Shown: positions 1 through 5,447, counted from the first letter of the stretch. The stretch: 6,725 nucleotides of DNA from UBA2266 sp964406945 (GCA_964406945.1 CAYOTO010000079.1:1-6725); one strand, 5' to 3'. Program-made: numbers and translations. The notes: generated by a model from the sequence alone, not told the origin.

Positions 1-16
1 TTAAGTTTCCAAATCA

Positions 17-38
17 AGCCGAAACTTCCCACCCGGCT
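17..38 (-). terminator. Weak hairpin after fliA, possible terminator
   Basis: Read on the minus strand, AGCCG and CGGCT pair around a 12-nt loop, starting 7 nt past the fliA stop codon, and are followed by TTGATTT. The stem is only 5 bp and the T-run is broken, so this may be a weak terminator or chance. The fliA transcript could continue into a gene left of the window. Confidence 0.2.
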
Positions 39-45
39 CTTTCTA

Positions 46-828
46 CTACGAGCCGATCGCAAATTCCTTCCGCCGCGTATTCAATTGCGCCTTCAGCCGC
101 GCCACTATCGAAGAGTGCATCTGCGAGACCCGCGACTCCGAAAGATCCAGCGTCGCCCCTATCTCCTTCATCGTCATTTCCTCGTAGTAATACAATACGA
201 TGATAAGCCGCTCCGCCCGCGATAAGCCCTTGGTCAGAAGATTCTTCAAATCGCGCTTCTGCGCCTCGATTACGGGGTCCTCGCTCCGGTCGTCCTTAAT
301 AATGTCTATCTCCCGGATATCCTTGTCACCGTCGTCGTCGACATATTTGGTGTTGAGCGAAACCTGAGCCGGAGCATTCGCATCCTTCTGAAGTCTGTCG
401 AACTCCTCCTTGCCCAGTTTCAGCTCCTCGGCGATCTCATCCTGGGTCGGTTTGCGTCCCAGGTTCGTCTCCAGCGCATGAGTGGCCCTGGACAACTGAT
501 GAGACCTTGCCCGCACCAGCCGCGGAACCCAGTCCATGCTCCGCAGTTCATCCAGAATCGAACCTTTGACTCGGGGAGAGCAGTAAGTTTCGAACTTCAC
601 CCCGCGCGACGGATCGTATGCGTTAATCGCGTCCATCAGGCCGAATATCCCGGCACTGATAAGGTCGTCCAGTTCGACCTTGTCCGGAAGCTTGCTTCGC
701 ACGCGCTCGGCGCAGTACCTCACCAGATCGCGATAATGCTCCATGAGCATATTACGATACTGCTCCGCATGCGTCTCATGAAACTTGGCCCAAATCTCCT
801 CGATGCTTAACTTATGATCGGTCTTCAC
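46..828 (-). CDS. fliA: RNA polymerase sigma factor FliA/WhiG family (sigma-28, flagellar)
   Basis: Sigma-70-family factor of the flagellar type, which directs core RNA polymerase to late flagellar promoters. The 260 residues match the usual FliA length. Region 2 covers about residues 28-105, with the core-binding stretch DDLISAGIFGL (54-64), then YDPSRGVKFETY (71-82) and LDELRSMDWVPR (92-103), the hallmark of FliA/WhiG factors. Region 3 is about 104-150. Region 4 is about 190-250, with a helix-turn-helix at MTMKEIGATLDLSESRVSQ (218-236). As in other FliA proteins there is no region 1.1. The start is GTG at 828, chosen because a GGAGG Shine-Dalgarno lies 6 nt upstream (835-839). It is the last gene of the leftward block and follows flhG by 160 nt. 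A sigma-28 promoter at the flhG stop codon suggests it drives its own expression. The family call is strong; whether the cell is flagellated cannot be seen here. Confidence 0.95.
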   Translation of the reverse strand: MKTDHKLSIEEIWAKFHETHAEQYRNMLMEHYRDLVRYCAERVRSKLPDKVELDDLISAGIFGLMDAINAYDPSRGVKFETYCSPRVKGSILDELRSMDWVPRLVRARSHQLSRATHALETNLGRKPTQDEIAEELKLGKEEFDRLQKDANAPAQVSLNTKYVDDDGDKDIREIDIIKDDRSEDPVIEAQKRDLKNLLTKGLSRAERLIIVLYYYEEMTMKEIGATLDLSESRVSQMHSSIVARLKAQLNTRRKEFAIGS

Positions 829-833
829 AGCTT

Positions 834-937
834 GCCTCCGTGATTGACTGGCTTTGACCTAAAGCCCCATCTGAACTGACATCCATATTCATAGTTACTA
901 GAATCTCACAACTTCGCGGGGCATCCTTGCCAGCCCC
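834..937 (-). promoter_or_regulatory. fliA 5' leader with three CsrA-like ANGGA motifs
   Basis: On the minus strand the leader between the sigma-28 promoter and fliA holds three motifs of the CsrA type. The first is CAAGGATG (922-929), lying mostly in the 10-nt loop of a GGGGC/GCCCC hairpin (918-922 with 933-937). The second is ATATGGATGT (879-888). The third is ACGGAGG, which is the Shine-Dalgarno itself (835-841). The known CsrA target is close to RUACARGGAUGU with the GGA in a loop, and repression usually uses one site on the Shine-Dalgarno plus others upstream, as here. Regulation by CsrA is inferred; no csrA gene is in the window. Confidence 0.4.
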
Positions 938-964
938 CTGATAGGCAGAAAACCACCTAACTCT

Positions 965-991
965 TTATCGGCCTTTCGCCCATCAACTTTA
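965..991 (-). promoter_or_regulatory. Sigma-28 (FliA) promoter upstream of fliA
   Basis: On the minus strand TAAAGTTG (984-991), an 11-nt spacer (973-983) and GCCGATAA (965-972) match the sigma-28 consensus TAAAGTTT-N11-GCCGATAA at 15 of 16 positions with the exact spacing. The first three bases of the -35 element are the TAA stop codon of flhG. Transcription would start about 130 nt before the fliA GTG, giving positive autoregulation of fliA. That a FliA-type factor is encoded directly downstream strengthens the call. Confidence 0.8.
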
Positions 992-1837
992 GAAGAACAA
1001 ATCCACAACTTTTCGGAAAAATCCCCTACCTTGTACGTCCGAATTTTCTTCTTCATCGCCAAGTTTAGACGCCAGCGAAACCAGAGATGATGTTATCGGA
1101 GCTTTCGGGCTGGAAAGAACTACGGGTTTTCTGCTTTTTACCGCCGCTCTAACGCGATCATCCTTGACCAGCACCCCGGCGTAATAAACGTGCACATTCA
1201 GAAATCGTTTCGCCACATTCGCAATCTGCTGATAGGTCTGCTTGCCCTCGCTCACCGTATCCGCCATATTAACAACGCAGCTTATCCGGCCGGCGTAGTT
1301 GTTCCGAACGAGCACCTTGATCATCGCGTAGGCATCCATTATCGCGGTGGCTTCCGGAGTAGTCACTACAAGCACGTCGTCGGCCGCCAGGCAGAAGCCA
1401 ACCACCCCTCTGCTTATTCCCGCGGCCGTATCGATCAATATGACGTCCATGTCGGCCCCGAGTTTGGACAAGTCATCCAGAACCCGCTGCCGCTGAAATT
1501 CGCTCAAATCCGCCAGTTCCTCCAGCCCCGAAGCACCGCATATAATCTCCAGACCCGCCGGGCCGCTTTGGATTACCTCCTCCAGGCTCTTCGTGCCGTT
1601 GATGGCGTGCGAGATGTTGTAACGGCTGTTCACGTTCATCACCACGTCCAGATTGCCCAGCGAAATATCCGCATCCAGAAGAAGGACCTTCTTGCCCGAT
1701 GCAGCCAGACATATCCCCAGGTTCGCCGATATATTGGTCTTCCCGACCCCTCCCTTGCCGCTTGTCACGGCCAGAACCTTGGCTGGTCGCTCCCGGCTTT
1801 CCATCATTTTCTTCAACTGTTCTGTCTGCTTGTTCAT
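989..1837 (-). CDS. flhG: FlhG (YlxH/FleN), MinD-like ATPase controlling flagellar number and placement
   Basis: ParA/MinD-superfamily ATPase of 282 residues. The deviant Walker A motif is SGKGGVGKTN (26-35) with signature lysine K28. The switch I/A' motif is LLLDADISLGNLDV (52-65), and Walker B is VILIDTAAGIS (132-142). The N-terminal stretch NKQTEQLKKM resembles the DQAxxLR activator helix by which FlhG stimulates the SRP-like GTPase FlhF. The C-terminus, GFFRKVVDLFF (272-282), looks like an amphipathic membrane-targeting helix as in MinD. These flanks plus the adjacent fliA and flgB-like gene favour FlhG over MinD or a chromosome ParA. It would cycle between cytosol and membrane with ATP and limit where and how many flagella are built. 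The ATG at 1837 has AAGGA 7 nt upstream (1845-1849). It follows the flgB-like gene by 59 nt, so co-transcription is likely. No flhF is in the window. Confidence 0.9.
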   Translation of the reverse strand: MNKQTEQLKKMMESRERPAKVLAVTSGKGGVGKTNISANLGICLAASGKKVLLLDADISLGNLDVVMNVNSRYNISHAINGTKSLEEVIQSGPAGLEIICGASGLEELADLSEFQRQRVLDDLSKLGADMDVILIDTAAGISRGVVGFCLAADDVLVVTTPEATAIMDAYAMIKVLVRNNYAGRISCVVNMADTVSEGKQTYQQIANVAKRFLNVHVYYAGVLVKDDRVRAAVKSRKPVVLSSPKAPITSSLVSLASKLGDEEENSDVQGRGFFRKVVDLFF

Positions 1838-1843
1838 CTACCT

Positions 1844-1852
1844 ATCCTTGCC
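1844..1852 (-). promoter_or_regulatory. flhG Shine-Dalgarno containing a CsrA-like motif
   Basis: The ribosome binding site of flhG reads GGCAAGGAT on the minus strand, 7 nt from the ATG when counted from AAGGA. The identical nine bases occur in the hairpin of the fliA leader (923-931). CAAGGAT fits seven of the eight core bases of the CsrA target. A plain Shine-Dalgarno explains AAGGA by itself, so the regulatory reading is tentative. Confidence 0.35.
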
Positions 1853-1896
1853 GCATCACCCCGTTAGGCCCGAACCTTTGAGCCGTCCGCAGTCTT

Positions 1897-2298
1897 TCAG
1901 ACCTCTTCCTTTTGTCTCAGAAGTTCGGCCGCTATCCGCTGGTTCAGCGAGTTCTCCATCAGCTTGTCCAGTTGAGATTCCAGATACAAATCCCGGTCCA
2001 GCGCCAGCAGTTCGGCCGCCTCTTCATCGGTAACCGCCTTTGCCGAGACGCCTTTATCGGCCCCGAACTTCACATGGTGGCTGTCGCAGAGCAGCAGCCG
2101 CTGATTGCGCACGTGCTCGCTGATCGCCGTGCCCATCAAATCGCAGAATTCGTCAACCGCAAGATCCTGCGGCTCGAACCCTTTCTCATCAACCTGCTGA
2201 AGATTGCGAAGCAGTATCTTCTGTCGGGCCTCGGTGAACTCCACGATCTTGATCAGCAGTTCAGAGACGTTCTCCGTAAGCAGTCCGGTAAGATTCAT
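1897..2298 (-). CDS. Divergent FlgB-like flagellar basal-body rod protein
   Basis: The 133 residues are the size expected for FlgB, the proximal rod protein of the flagellar basal body. The N-terminal part, RQKILLRNLQQVDEKGF (25-41) followed by QDLAVDEF (44-51), lines up with the FlgB pattern RxxVLAxNIANxDTPGYxxxD, keeping R25, L29, N32, D37, an aromatic at F41, and D45. The C-terminal part, YLESQLDKLMENSLNQRIAAELL (105-127), resembles the helical FlgB tail with its conserved E-x-x-x-L-x-E-N-S pattern. The usual ANxxTPGY core is degraded to QQVDEKGF, so this may be a paralogue or a remodelled rod subunit, not standard FlgB. The ATG at 2298 has GGAGG 7 nt upstream (2306-2310) and overlaps the stop of a possible 49-residue ORF as ATGA. 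No flgC or fliE, the usual next genes, follows. I made this alignment by eye; the family call is moderate. Confidence 0.6.
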   Translation of the reverse strand: MNLTGLLTENVSELLIKIVEFTEARQKILLRNLQQVDEKGFEPQDLAVDEFCDLMGTAISEHVRNQRLLLCDSHHVKFGADKGVSAKAVTDEEAAELLALDRDLYLESQLDKLMENSLNQRIAAELLRQKEEV

Positions 2299-2444
2299 AG
2301 CCTGCCCTCCGCTTTCTGTTTGCCCGCCGCGTCATCGGCATTCGTGCTCGAAGCCGCATCCGGCATCTCTGCCCCGGCGCCGGTATGCCCCGACATTTCC
2401 CCCGATTGCCGCCCCCCGACGGAAGAAACTCTTAAATCCATCAT
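2295..2444 (-). CDS. Possible 49-residue small protein coupled to the flgB-like gene
   Basis: A short reading frame starts MMDLRVSSVG and ends KQKAEGRL. Three things support it: an AAAGG Shine-Dalgarno (2451-2455) 6 nt before the ATG at 2444, a stop that overlaps the next ATG as ATGA (typical of translational coupling), and a third-position G+C of about 67 percent. The product is rich in Gly, Ala, Ser and Asp, has no hydrophobic core or membrane segment, and would be disordered. I do not recognise it. The position in a flagellar operon raises a small regulator or chaperone as a possibility, but it lacks the C-terminal helices of FlgM. It could also be a leader ORF or chance. Confidence 0.4.
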   Translation of the reverse strand: MMDLRVSSVGGRQSGEMSGHTGAGAEMPDAASSTNADDAAGKQKAEGRL

Positions 2445-2520
2445 CCATGACCTTTCGACCCCCCATGGTACTAATCAGTCAAGAGCCCCGAGCATGCATC
2501 CGTGCATCCTCTTGAGGACC

Positions 2521-2826
2521 TTAACCATCGGTTTGACTCTTGCCGCCGGCCTGACTCGGCGCAACGTCTTCCTCACGCAGAATTCGTCTGATCTCAGCCA
2601 GCGTCTTGTTATTTCTCATCTGCATTATCCGACGCAGCCTGTCGAAAACCGACTCGTCATAGAGCCGGTGCCCGCCCTTGGTCCACTCCGACTCGCGGAT
2701 AAGTCCCATAATCGTATAGTTGTGTATCGTCTGCCGCGAGAAGGGCGTATACTCCACCAGCTCGCCTATACGATACAACTTTCTCGGTATCTCGAAGTCC
2801 TGTTCCACTGTTGCCGCCTTCACCAC
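2521..2826 (-). CDS. Small MerR-family DNA-binding transcriptional regulator
   Basis: The 101-residue protein is essentially a MerR winged helix-turn-helix. YRIGELVEYTPFSRQTIHNY (18-37) forms the helix-turn-helix, GLIRESEWTKGGHRLYDES (41-59) the wing, and FDRLRRIMQMRNNKTLAEIRRIL (61-83) the second helical pair. The tail after about residue 86 is short and polar. The long dimerisation helix and effector-binding domain of classical MerR proteins are absent, so ligand sensing is unlikely and the protein may act as a constitutive or partner-dependent regulator. The start is GTG at 2826; AAGGAG (2835-2840) lies 8 nt upstream, and a second GTG follows directly. It is the first gene of the leftward flagellar block, 76 nt before the small ORF, so it may regulate this operon. 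Its target is unknown; a 24-bp palindrome about 520 bp upstream is one candidate. Confidence 0.8.
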   Translation of the reverse strand: MVKAATVEQDFEIPRKLYRIGELVEYTPFSRQTIHNYTIMGLIRESEWTKGGHRLYDESVFDRLRRIMQMRNNKTLAEIRRILREEDVAPSQAGGKSQTDG

Positions 2827-2851
2827 CTTGATTTCTCCTTCTGTATTCGCC

Positions 2852-3294
2852 TAACTTGCATTCTTTTTCGCAGCCATTGGGCCGGCCTTTCTCAATTGAC
2901 TGCTTCTGTGGCATCGGATTTACGATAGGCCGCCCGCCGACAATTCTTTGCCCGGCTGCCCGCCCCCGAGCAGTAACTTCCCTGTTCCGGGCGACCTTCT
3001 CGTTTTACGTTGAAATCTCTTGTGCAAAAGAATCACGTCTGCTTCCAGCAGTCCCGCTCCGCCGGGGCTGTCACGCATCCGAAGCATGGCACACGCCTTA
3101 TTGAATGCCGAGCGAAGCGAAGCATCCGACGTGTGACAGGGACAGTGCGGCCCGCCCTCCACTTGAACAAGCCTAGGTCCCAAACTTTTAGTAAGGCCCC
3201 AAAAATGTCCTCGACCGCGGTTGGCCGTACTAAGCCTCAACAACCGCCCGGCGAAACTGCTGTCAGCTATATAGTTATGAAAAGAGCTTGGTAA
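2852..3294. other. Gene-free G+C-rich spacer with repeats
   Basis: No reading frame here has a plausible start with a ribosome binding site or a recognisable protein. Frames open on either strand lack protein-like composition. No tRNA, tmRNA, RNase P or riboswitch signature is visible. The stretch next to the merR-like gene probably carries its promoter, but I see no clear -10/-35 pair. The repeats at 3068-3139 are listed separately. Confidence 0.5.
3068..3139. repeat. Inverted CTGTCAC/GTGACAG ends with internal direct repeats
   Basis: CTGTCAC (3068-3074) and GTGACAG (3133-3139) are perfect inverted copies bounding 72 bp. Just inside them GCATCCGA occurs twice in direct orientation (3075-3082 and 3122-3129), and CGAAGCAT also occurs twice (3080-3087 and 3118-3125), so the block mixes inverted and direct repeats. 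This could be a small dispersed repeat or a MITE-like remnant, but a single copy cannot prove that. Confidence 0.35.
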
Positions 3295-3500
3295 CCTGAA
3301 CCTTTGTCCGCATCAACACAACACGAAAGTCTCTTATAACGTATTTTACGTTTTGTAAAACGTAAAACACAACTTATCTCAAGTCAATTGTTTTCCAGAT
3401 TTTTTCAAAAAAAATTCGGACCTTCCCTCAGACCCCGCTCAACCCGCGAAAATAGCTTTAAAAGCCCGAAAAATGCGGTTTAAGAAAACTCACAACCTCC
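3295..3500. other. A+T-rich regulatory-looking spacer
   Basis: This stretch is clearly richer in A+T than its surroundings. It holds the 24-bp palindrome at 3344-3367, a TTTTTTC-AAAAAAAA run (3404-3418) and a short GCTTT-A-AAAGC inverted repeat (about 3454-3464). No coding frame is supported. A cluster of promoters or operators for one or both flanking blocks is the simplest reading. Confidence 0.4.
3344..3367. promoter_or_regulatory. 24-bp palindrome, probable operator
   Basis: TTTTACGTTTT (3344-3354) and AAAACGTAAAA (3357-3367) are exact reverse complements separated by GT, giving 22 of 24 symmetric positions. Each arm contains ACGT and a TTTT or AAAA run, so the unit TTTTACG/CGTAAAA recurs in both orientations. 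The stem is A+T-rich and lacks a T-run, so a terminator is unlikely. A dimeric repressor or activator site is the likely role. The nearest regulator gene is the MerR-type one at 2521-2826, but linking the two is speculation. Confidence 0.5.
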
Positions 3501-3863
3501 CGGTTATCTCTTGCCGCCGATGATTTCTACCCTCTCCCGCAATGTGGAAATATTTGCACTGATAGGCCTCTCGGAATTGCAAACTCTGAATTCTGAGAAC
3601 TTTGTCGCCGGATTGTGATAGTGCGTTTCTGTCCTGAGCGTTTGGCCTGGGGTTGGTCCGGTATAGGCATCATCGCCATGCCGGTTTGCAGGCTCGTGGT
3701 TGAGAACAGGAAGGCCAAGTGGGGCGTATATCGGCCTGAAGGCTTTCAGGGCATTTCGGCCGTAATCGGCGTATCCGATATCGACCGCACGAACCTTTTC
3801 GGCGCTCACTATGGGACCTGCTTTTATTTTTCGATATTGCTGGCCGTGCAAAAACCGCACTAA
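3501..3863. other. Stretch open on both strands, no supported gene
   Basis: The minus strand is open for 118 codons (3504-3860, GTG) and the plus strand for 82 codons (3615-3863, GTG). Neither start has a Shine-Dalgarno, and I recognise neither product. On the plus strand third-position G+C (about 65 percent) exceeds second-position G+C (about 44 percent), a pattern seen in coding DNA, so a decayed or very divergent gene cannot be excluded. Confidence is in the uncertainty, not in a gene. Confidence 0.25.
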
Positions 3864-3891
3864 CGGGCTTTTGAGCCGCTTGTCTTACGGT

Positions 3892-3935
3892 TTTCGCGAA
3901 ATCACAAACGCGAAATACCCGATAGAATCACAAAC
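3892..3935. repeat. Inverted TTTCGCG/CGCGAAA and direct AATCACAAAC repeats
   Basis: TTTCGCG (3892-3898) and CGCGAAA (3909-3915) form a perfect 7-bp inverted repeat around a 10-nt spacer. AATCACAAAC occurs at 3900-3909 and again at 3926-3935, exactly 26 bp apart. The block lies 160-200 bp before the diguanylate cyclase gene and could hold binding sites that control it. Confidence 0.35.
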
Positions 3936-3954
3936 ACAGCTTCTGTGCAACTTG

Positions 3955-3971
3955 GGCCGTTTACATCGGCC
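3955..3971. repeat. GGCCG/CGGCC hairpin
   Basis: GGCCG (3955-3959) and CGGCC (3967-3971) pair perfectly around the loop TTTACAT. It lies in the probable 5' region of the diguanylate cyclase gene. No T-run follows, so a terminator is unlikely; role unknown. Confidence 0.25.
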
Positions 3972-4020
3972 GCTGGTATCAGAGTGAATCGCTTGTAAAT
4001 CCGGCAATTGAGTATCAGGT

Positions 4021-4035
4021 ACCGATTGCATCGGT
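4021..4035 (+). repeat. ACCGAT-TGC-ATCGGT hairpin before the cyclase gene
   Basis: A perfect 6-bp stem with a 3-nt loop ends 3 nt before the first in-frame ATG (4039) of the GGDEF gene. It leaves no room for a ribosome binding site there, which argues that translation starts further downstream. It could also be an operator half-pair. Confidence 0.35.
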
Positions 4036-4092
4036 TGTATGCCTTGGCGTTTGGTTATGTCGGACGGGGCGGTTTTTCGAAGTGAAGAGGAT

Positions 4093-5193
4093 ATGGACAA
4101 CGGTGGCAGTTCTGACATGCAGCAAGTGAACGAAATTCCGGACGAGCATCGCGACCAGCCCGAGCCGATCTCCATGCTCGAATACGTAACCCCGCTGGCA
4201 AGACACATCAACTGCCTCGATATCGACAAGATAGCCGAGGTCTGCATCGGCAAGATCCCCGAGCTGGTGGGCGTGAGGTTCTCATCCCTGTACATTCTGG
4301 ACGAGACGAACAACATTCTGCATCTGCACAAGCACAATCACCCCTTCCTTATTAATAAGATAGTATCGCTTAACCAGAATCCGCCTTCGCCCATGGTCAT
4401 GGCGGTCCGCAGCAAGGAGCTGTTGCTGGTCAGCGATATCGATACGCACTGCAAGCCGCGGATCAGAAGGTCCCAGCGGGCGTTCGCCGAGAACTATCAG
4501 ACCAAGAACTGTGCGATTGTGCCGCTGATCTGCCAGAACAGTGTGGTGGGTGTGCTGAATCTGGCGGATAAGATTGCCGACGACGAGTTCAGTACCGCCG
4601 ATGTAGCGCTGATCGAGCTGTTCAGCCAGTTGGTCGGGGCGTCGATCGGCAATATAAAGCTGTTCGAGAAGATCCAGCGGCAGGCCACCACCGACGGCCT
4701 GACCGGGTTGGTCAATCACAAGACCTTTTACGAGCTGCTGGAGAAGGAGCTCTGGCGAAGCCGACGCTACGGCGGGAACATATCACTGATCATGATAGAC
4801 GTCGACGGCCTCAAGGCCATCAACGACACCTACGGCCACCGCGCCGGGGATAAGATCATCCGCGAGATCAGCAGGCGGATAAAGGAATGCATTCGGCAGA
4901 TCGATATCGCCGCCAGGTACGGCGGTGACGAATTTGCGGTCATACTGCCGAACACGTCGCTGAGCGACGCCACCGTGGCGGCCCAGCGTATGGTGCAGGC
5001 GGTGGCGAATCGGCCGGCCAGGTGGAAAACGAAGGAGATACCGCTGTCGATAAGTGTCGGGCTGGGCGAGTATGATGCGGAGATGAACCCAGAGGATGTG
5101 ACCAGTAAGTCCGATCAGGCGTTGTATACCGCGAAACAGGCGGGGAAGAACCGGGTGAAGATCTTTGAGCCGGGCCAGGGTCCCGGCAGGTAA
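4093..5193 (+). CDS. GAF-GGDEF diguanylate cyclase
   Basis: Probably makes the second messenger cyclic di-GMP from two GTP in the cytoplasm. A GAF sensor domain covers about residues 30-192 and the GGDEF domain about 198-358, joined by a short helix (IQRQATTDGLTGLVNH). The active-site signature is RYGGDEF, with GGDEF at 277-281; metal-binding D236 is in IDVDGLKAIND (235-245). RQID (268-271), five residues before GGDEF, is an intact RxxD inhibitory site, so product feedback is expected. In IDVDGL the usual H-F is replaced by G-L, a mild deviation. There is no signal peptide or membrane segment. The start is uncertain: in-frame ATGs lie at 4039, 4057, 4093 and 4117. I chose 4093 because AAGAGGA lies directly before it, although too close to be ideal, while 4039 follows a hairpin with no ribosome binding site. 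The ligand of the GAF domain cannot be read from the sequence. Confidence 0.9.
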   Translation: MDNGGSSDMQQVNEIPDEHRDQPEPISMLEYVTPLARHINCLDIDKIAEVCIGKIPELVGVRFSSLYILDETNNILHLHKHNHPFLINKIVSLNQNPPSPMVMAVRSKELLLVSDIDTHCKPRIRRSQRAFAENYQTKNCAIVPLICQNSVVGVLNLADKIADDEFSTADVALIELFSQLVGASIGNIKLFEKIQRQATTDGLTGLVNHKTFYELLEKELWRSRRYGGNISLIMIDVDGLKAINDTYGHRAGDKIIREISRRIKECIRQIDIAARYGGDEFAVILPNTSLSDATVAAQRMVQAVANRPARWKTKEIPLSISVGLGEYDAEMNPEDVTSKSDQALYTAKQAGKNRVKIFEPGQGPGR

Positions 5194-5197
5194 GACC

Positions 5198-5237
5198 ACG
5201 CGCGACCCGCGGCGAAGAGGGTGCGCCGCGGGCGCGT
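5198..5237 (+). terminator. Strong G+C hairpin after the cyclase gene
   Basis: CCCGCGGCG (5206-5214) and CGCCGCGGG (5224-5232) form a perfect 9-bp stem with a 9-nt loop. An outer stem, ACGCG with CGCGT (5198-5202 with 5233-5237), extends it past a 3-nt bulge. It begins 5 nt after the stop codon. Only a weak T-rich stretch (TGTCTTTG) follows, so it is either an intrinsic terminator of the low-U kind or an mRNA-stabilising structure. Confidence 0.6.
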
Positions 5238-5447
5238 AAGTGTCTTTGCTCGAAGAATTTACAGCACTTCACCAGCGAGAGAGACAATCCACGATTACCT
5301 ACATCCGGGTTCGGCATGCGCCCTTTGTGCTCGGTTATTGGGCAAAGGCGGGAAGTGGCGCAAAAAGTTCGTGTAACCGGCTTGGAGGCCGTGCGTATAC
5401 TGTGTGGGAGTGTATGCGCAACAAATGTGCGTTATTGCCAATGTTTT

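Noticed and set aside
812..892. A 26-codon upstream ORF (minus strand) overlapping the fliA start
   Set aside because: It has an ATG but no Shine-Dalgarno and ends out of frame inside fliA; its product is unremarkable.
1190..1867. A 225-codon plus-strand frame opposite flhG
   Set aside because: FlhG motifs on the minus strand are unambiguous; the plus-strand product is His/Arg-rich shadow.
2054..2061. A second GCCGATAA (sigma-28 -10 box) on the minus strand inside the flgB-like gene
   Set aside because: No TAAAGTTT-like element lies 11 bp upstream; the matching position reads CCACCATG, so it is probably chance.
2295..2444. The 49-residue ORF as the anti-sigma factor FlgM
   Set aside because: FlgM is about 90 residues with conserved C-terminal sigma-binding helices; this product is short, polar and lacks them.
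1912..2928. A 338-codon plus-strand frame across the flgB-like and merR genes
   Set aside because: It runs opposite two genes with good ribosome binding sites and family motifs, and its own product matches no family I know.
2852..3500. tRNA, small RNA or c-di-GMP riboswitch in the long spacer
   Set aside because: I looked for a T-loop GTTCRA box, SRP/RNase P landmarks and the GACGCAAAGCC core of c-di-GMP-I and saw none.
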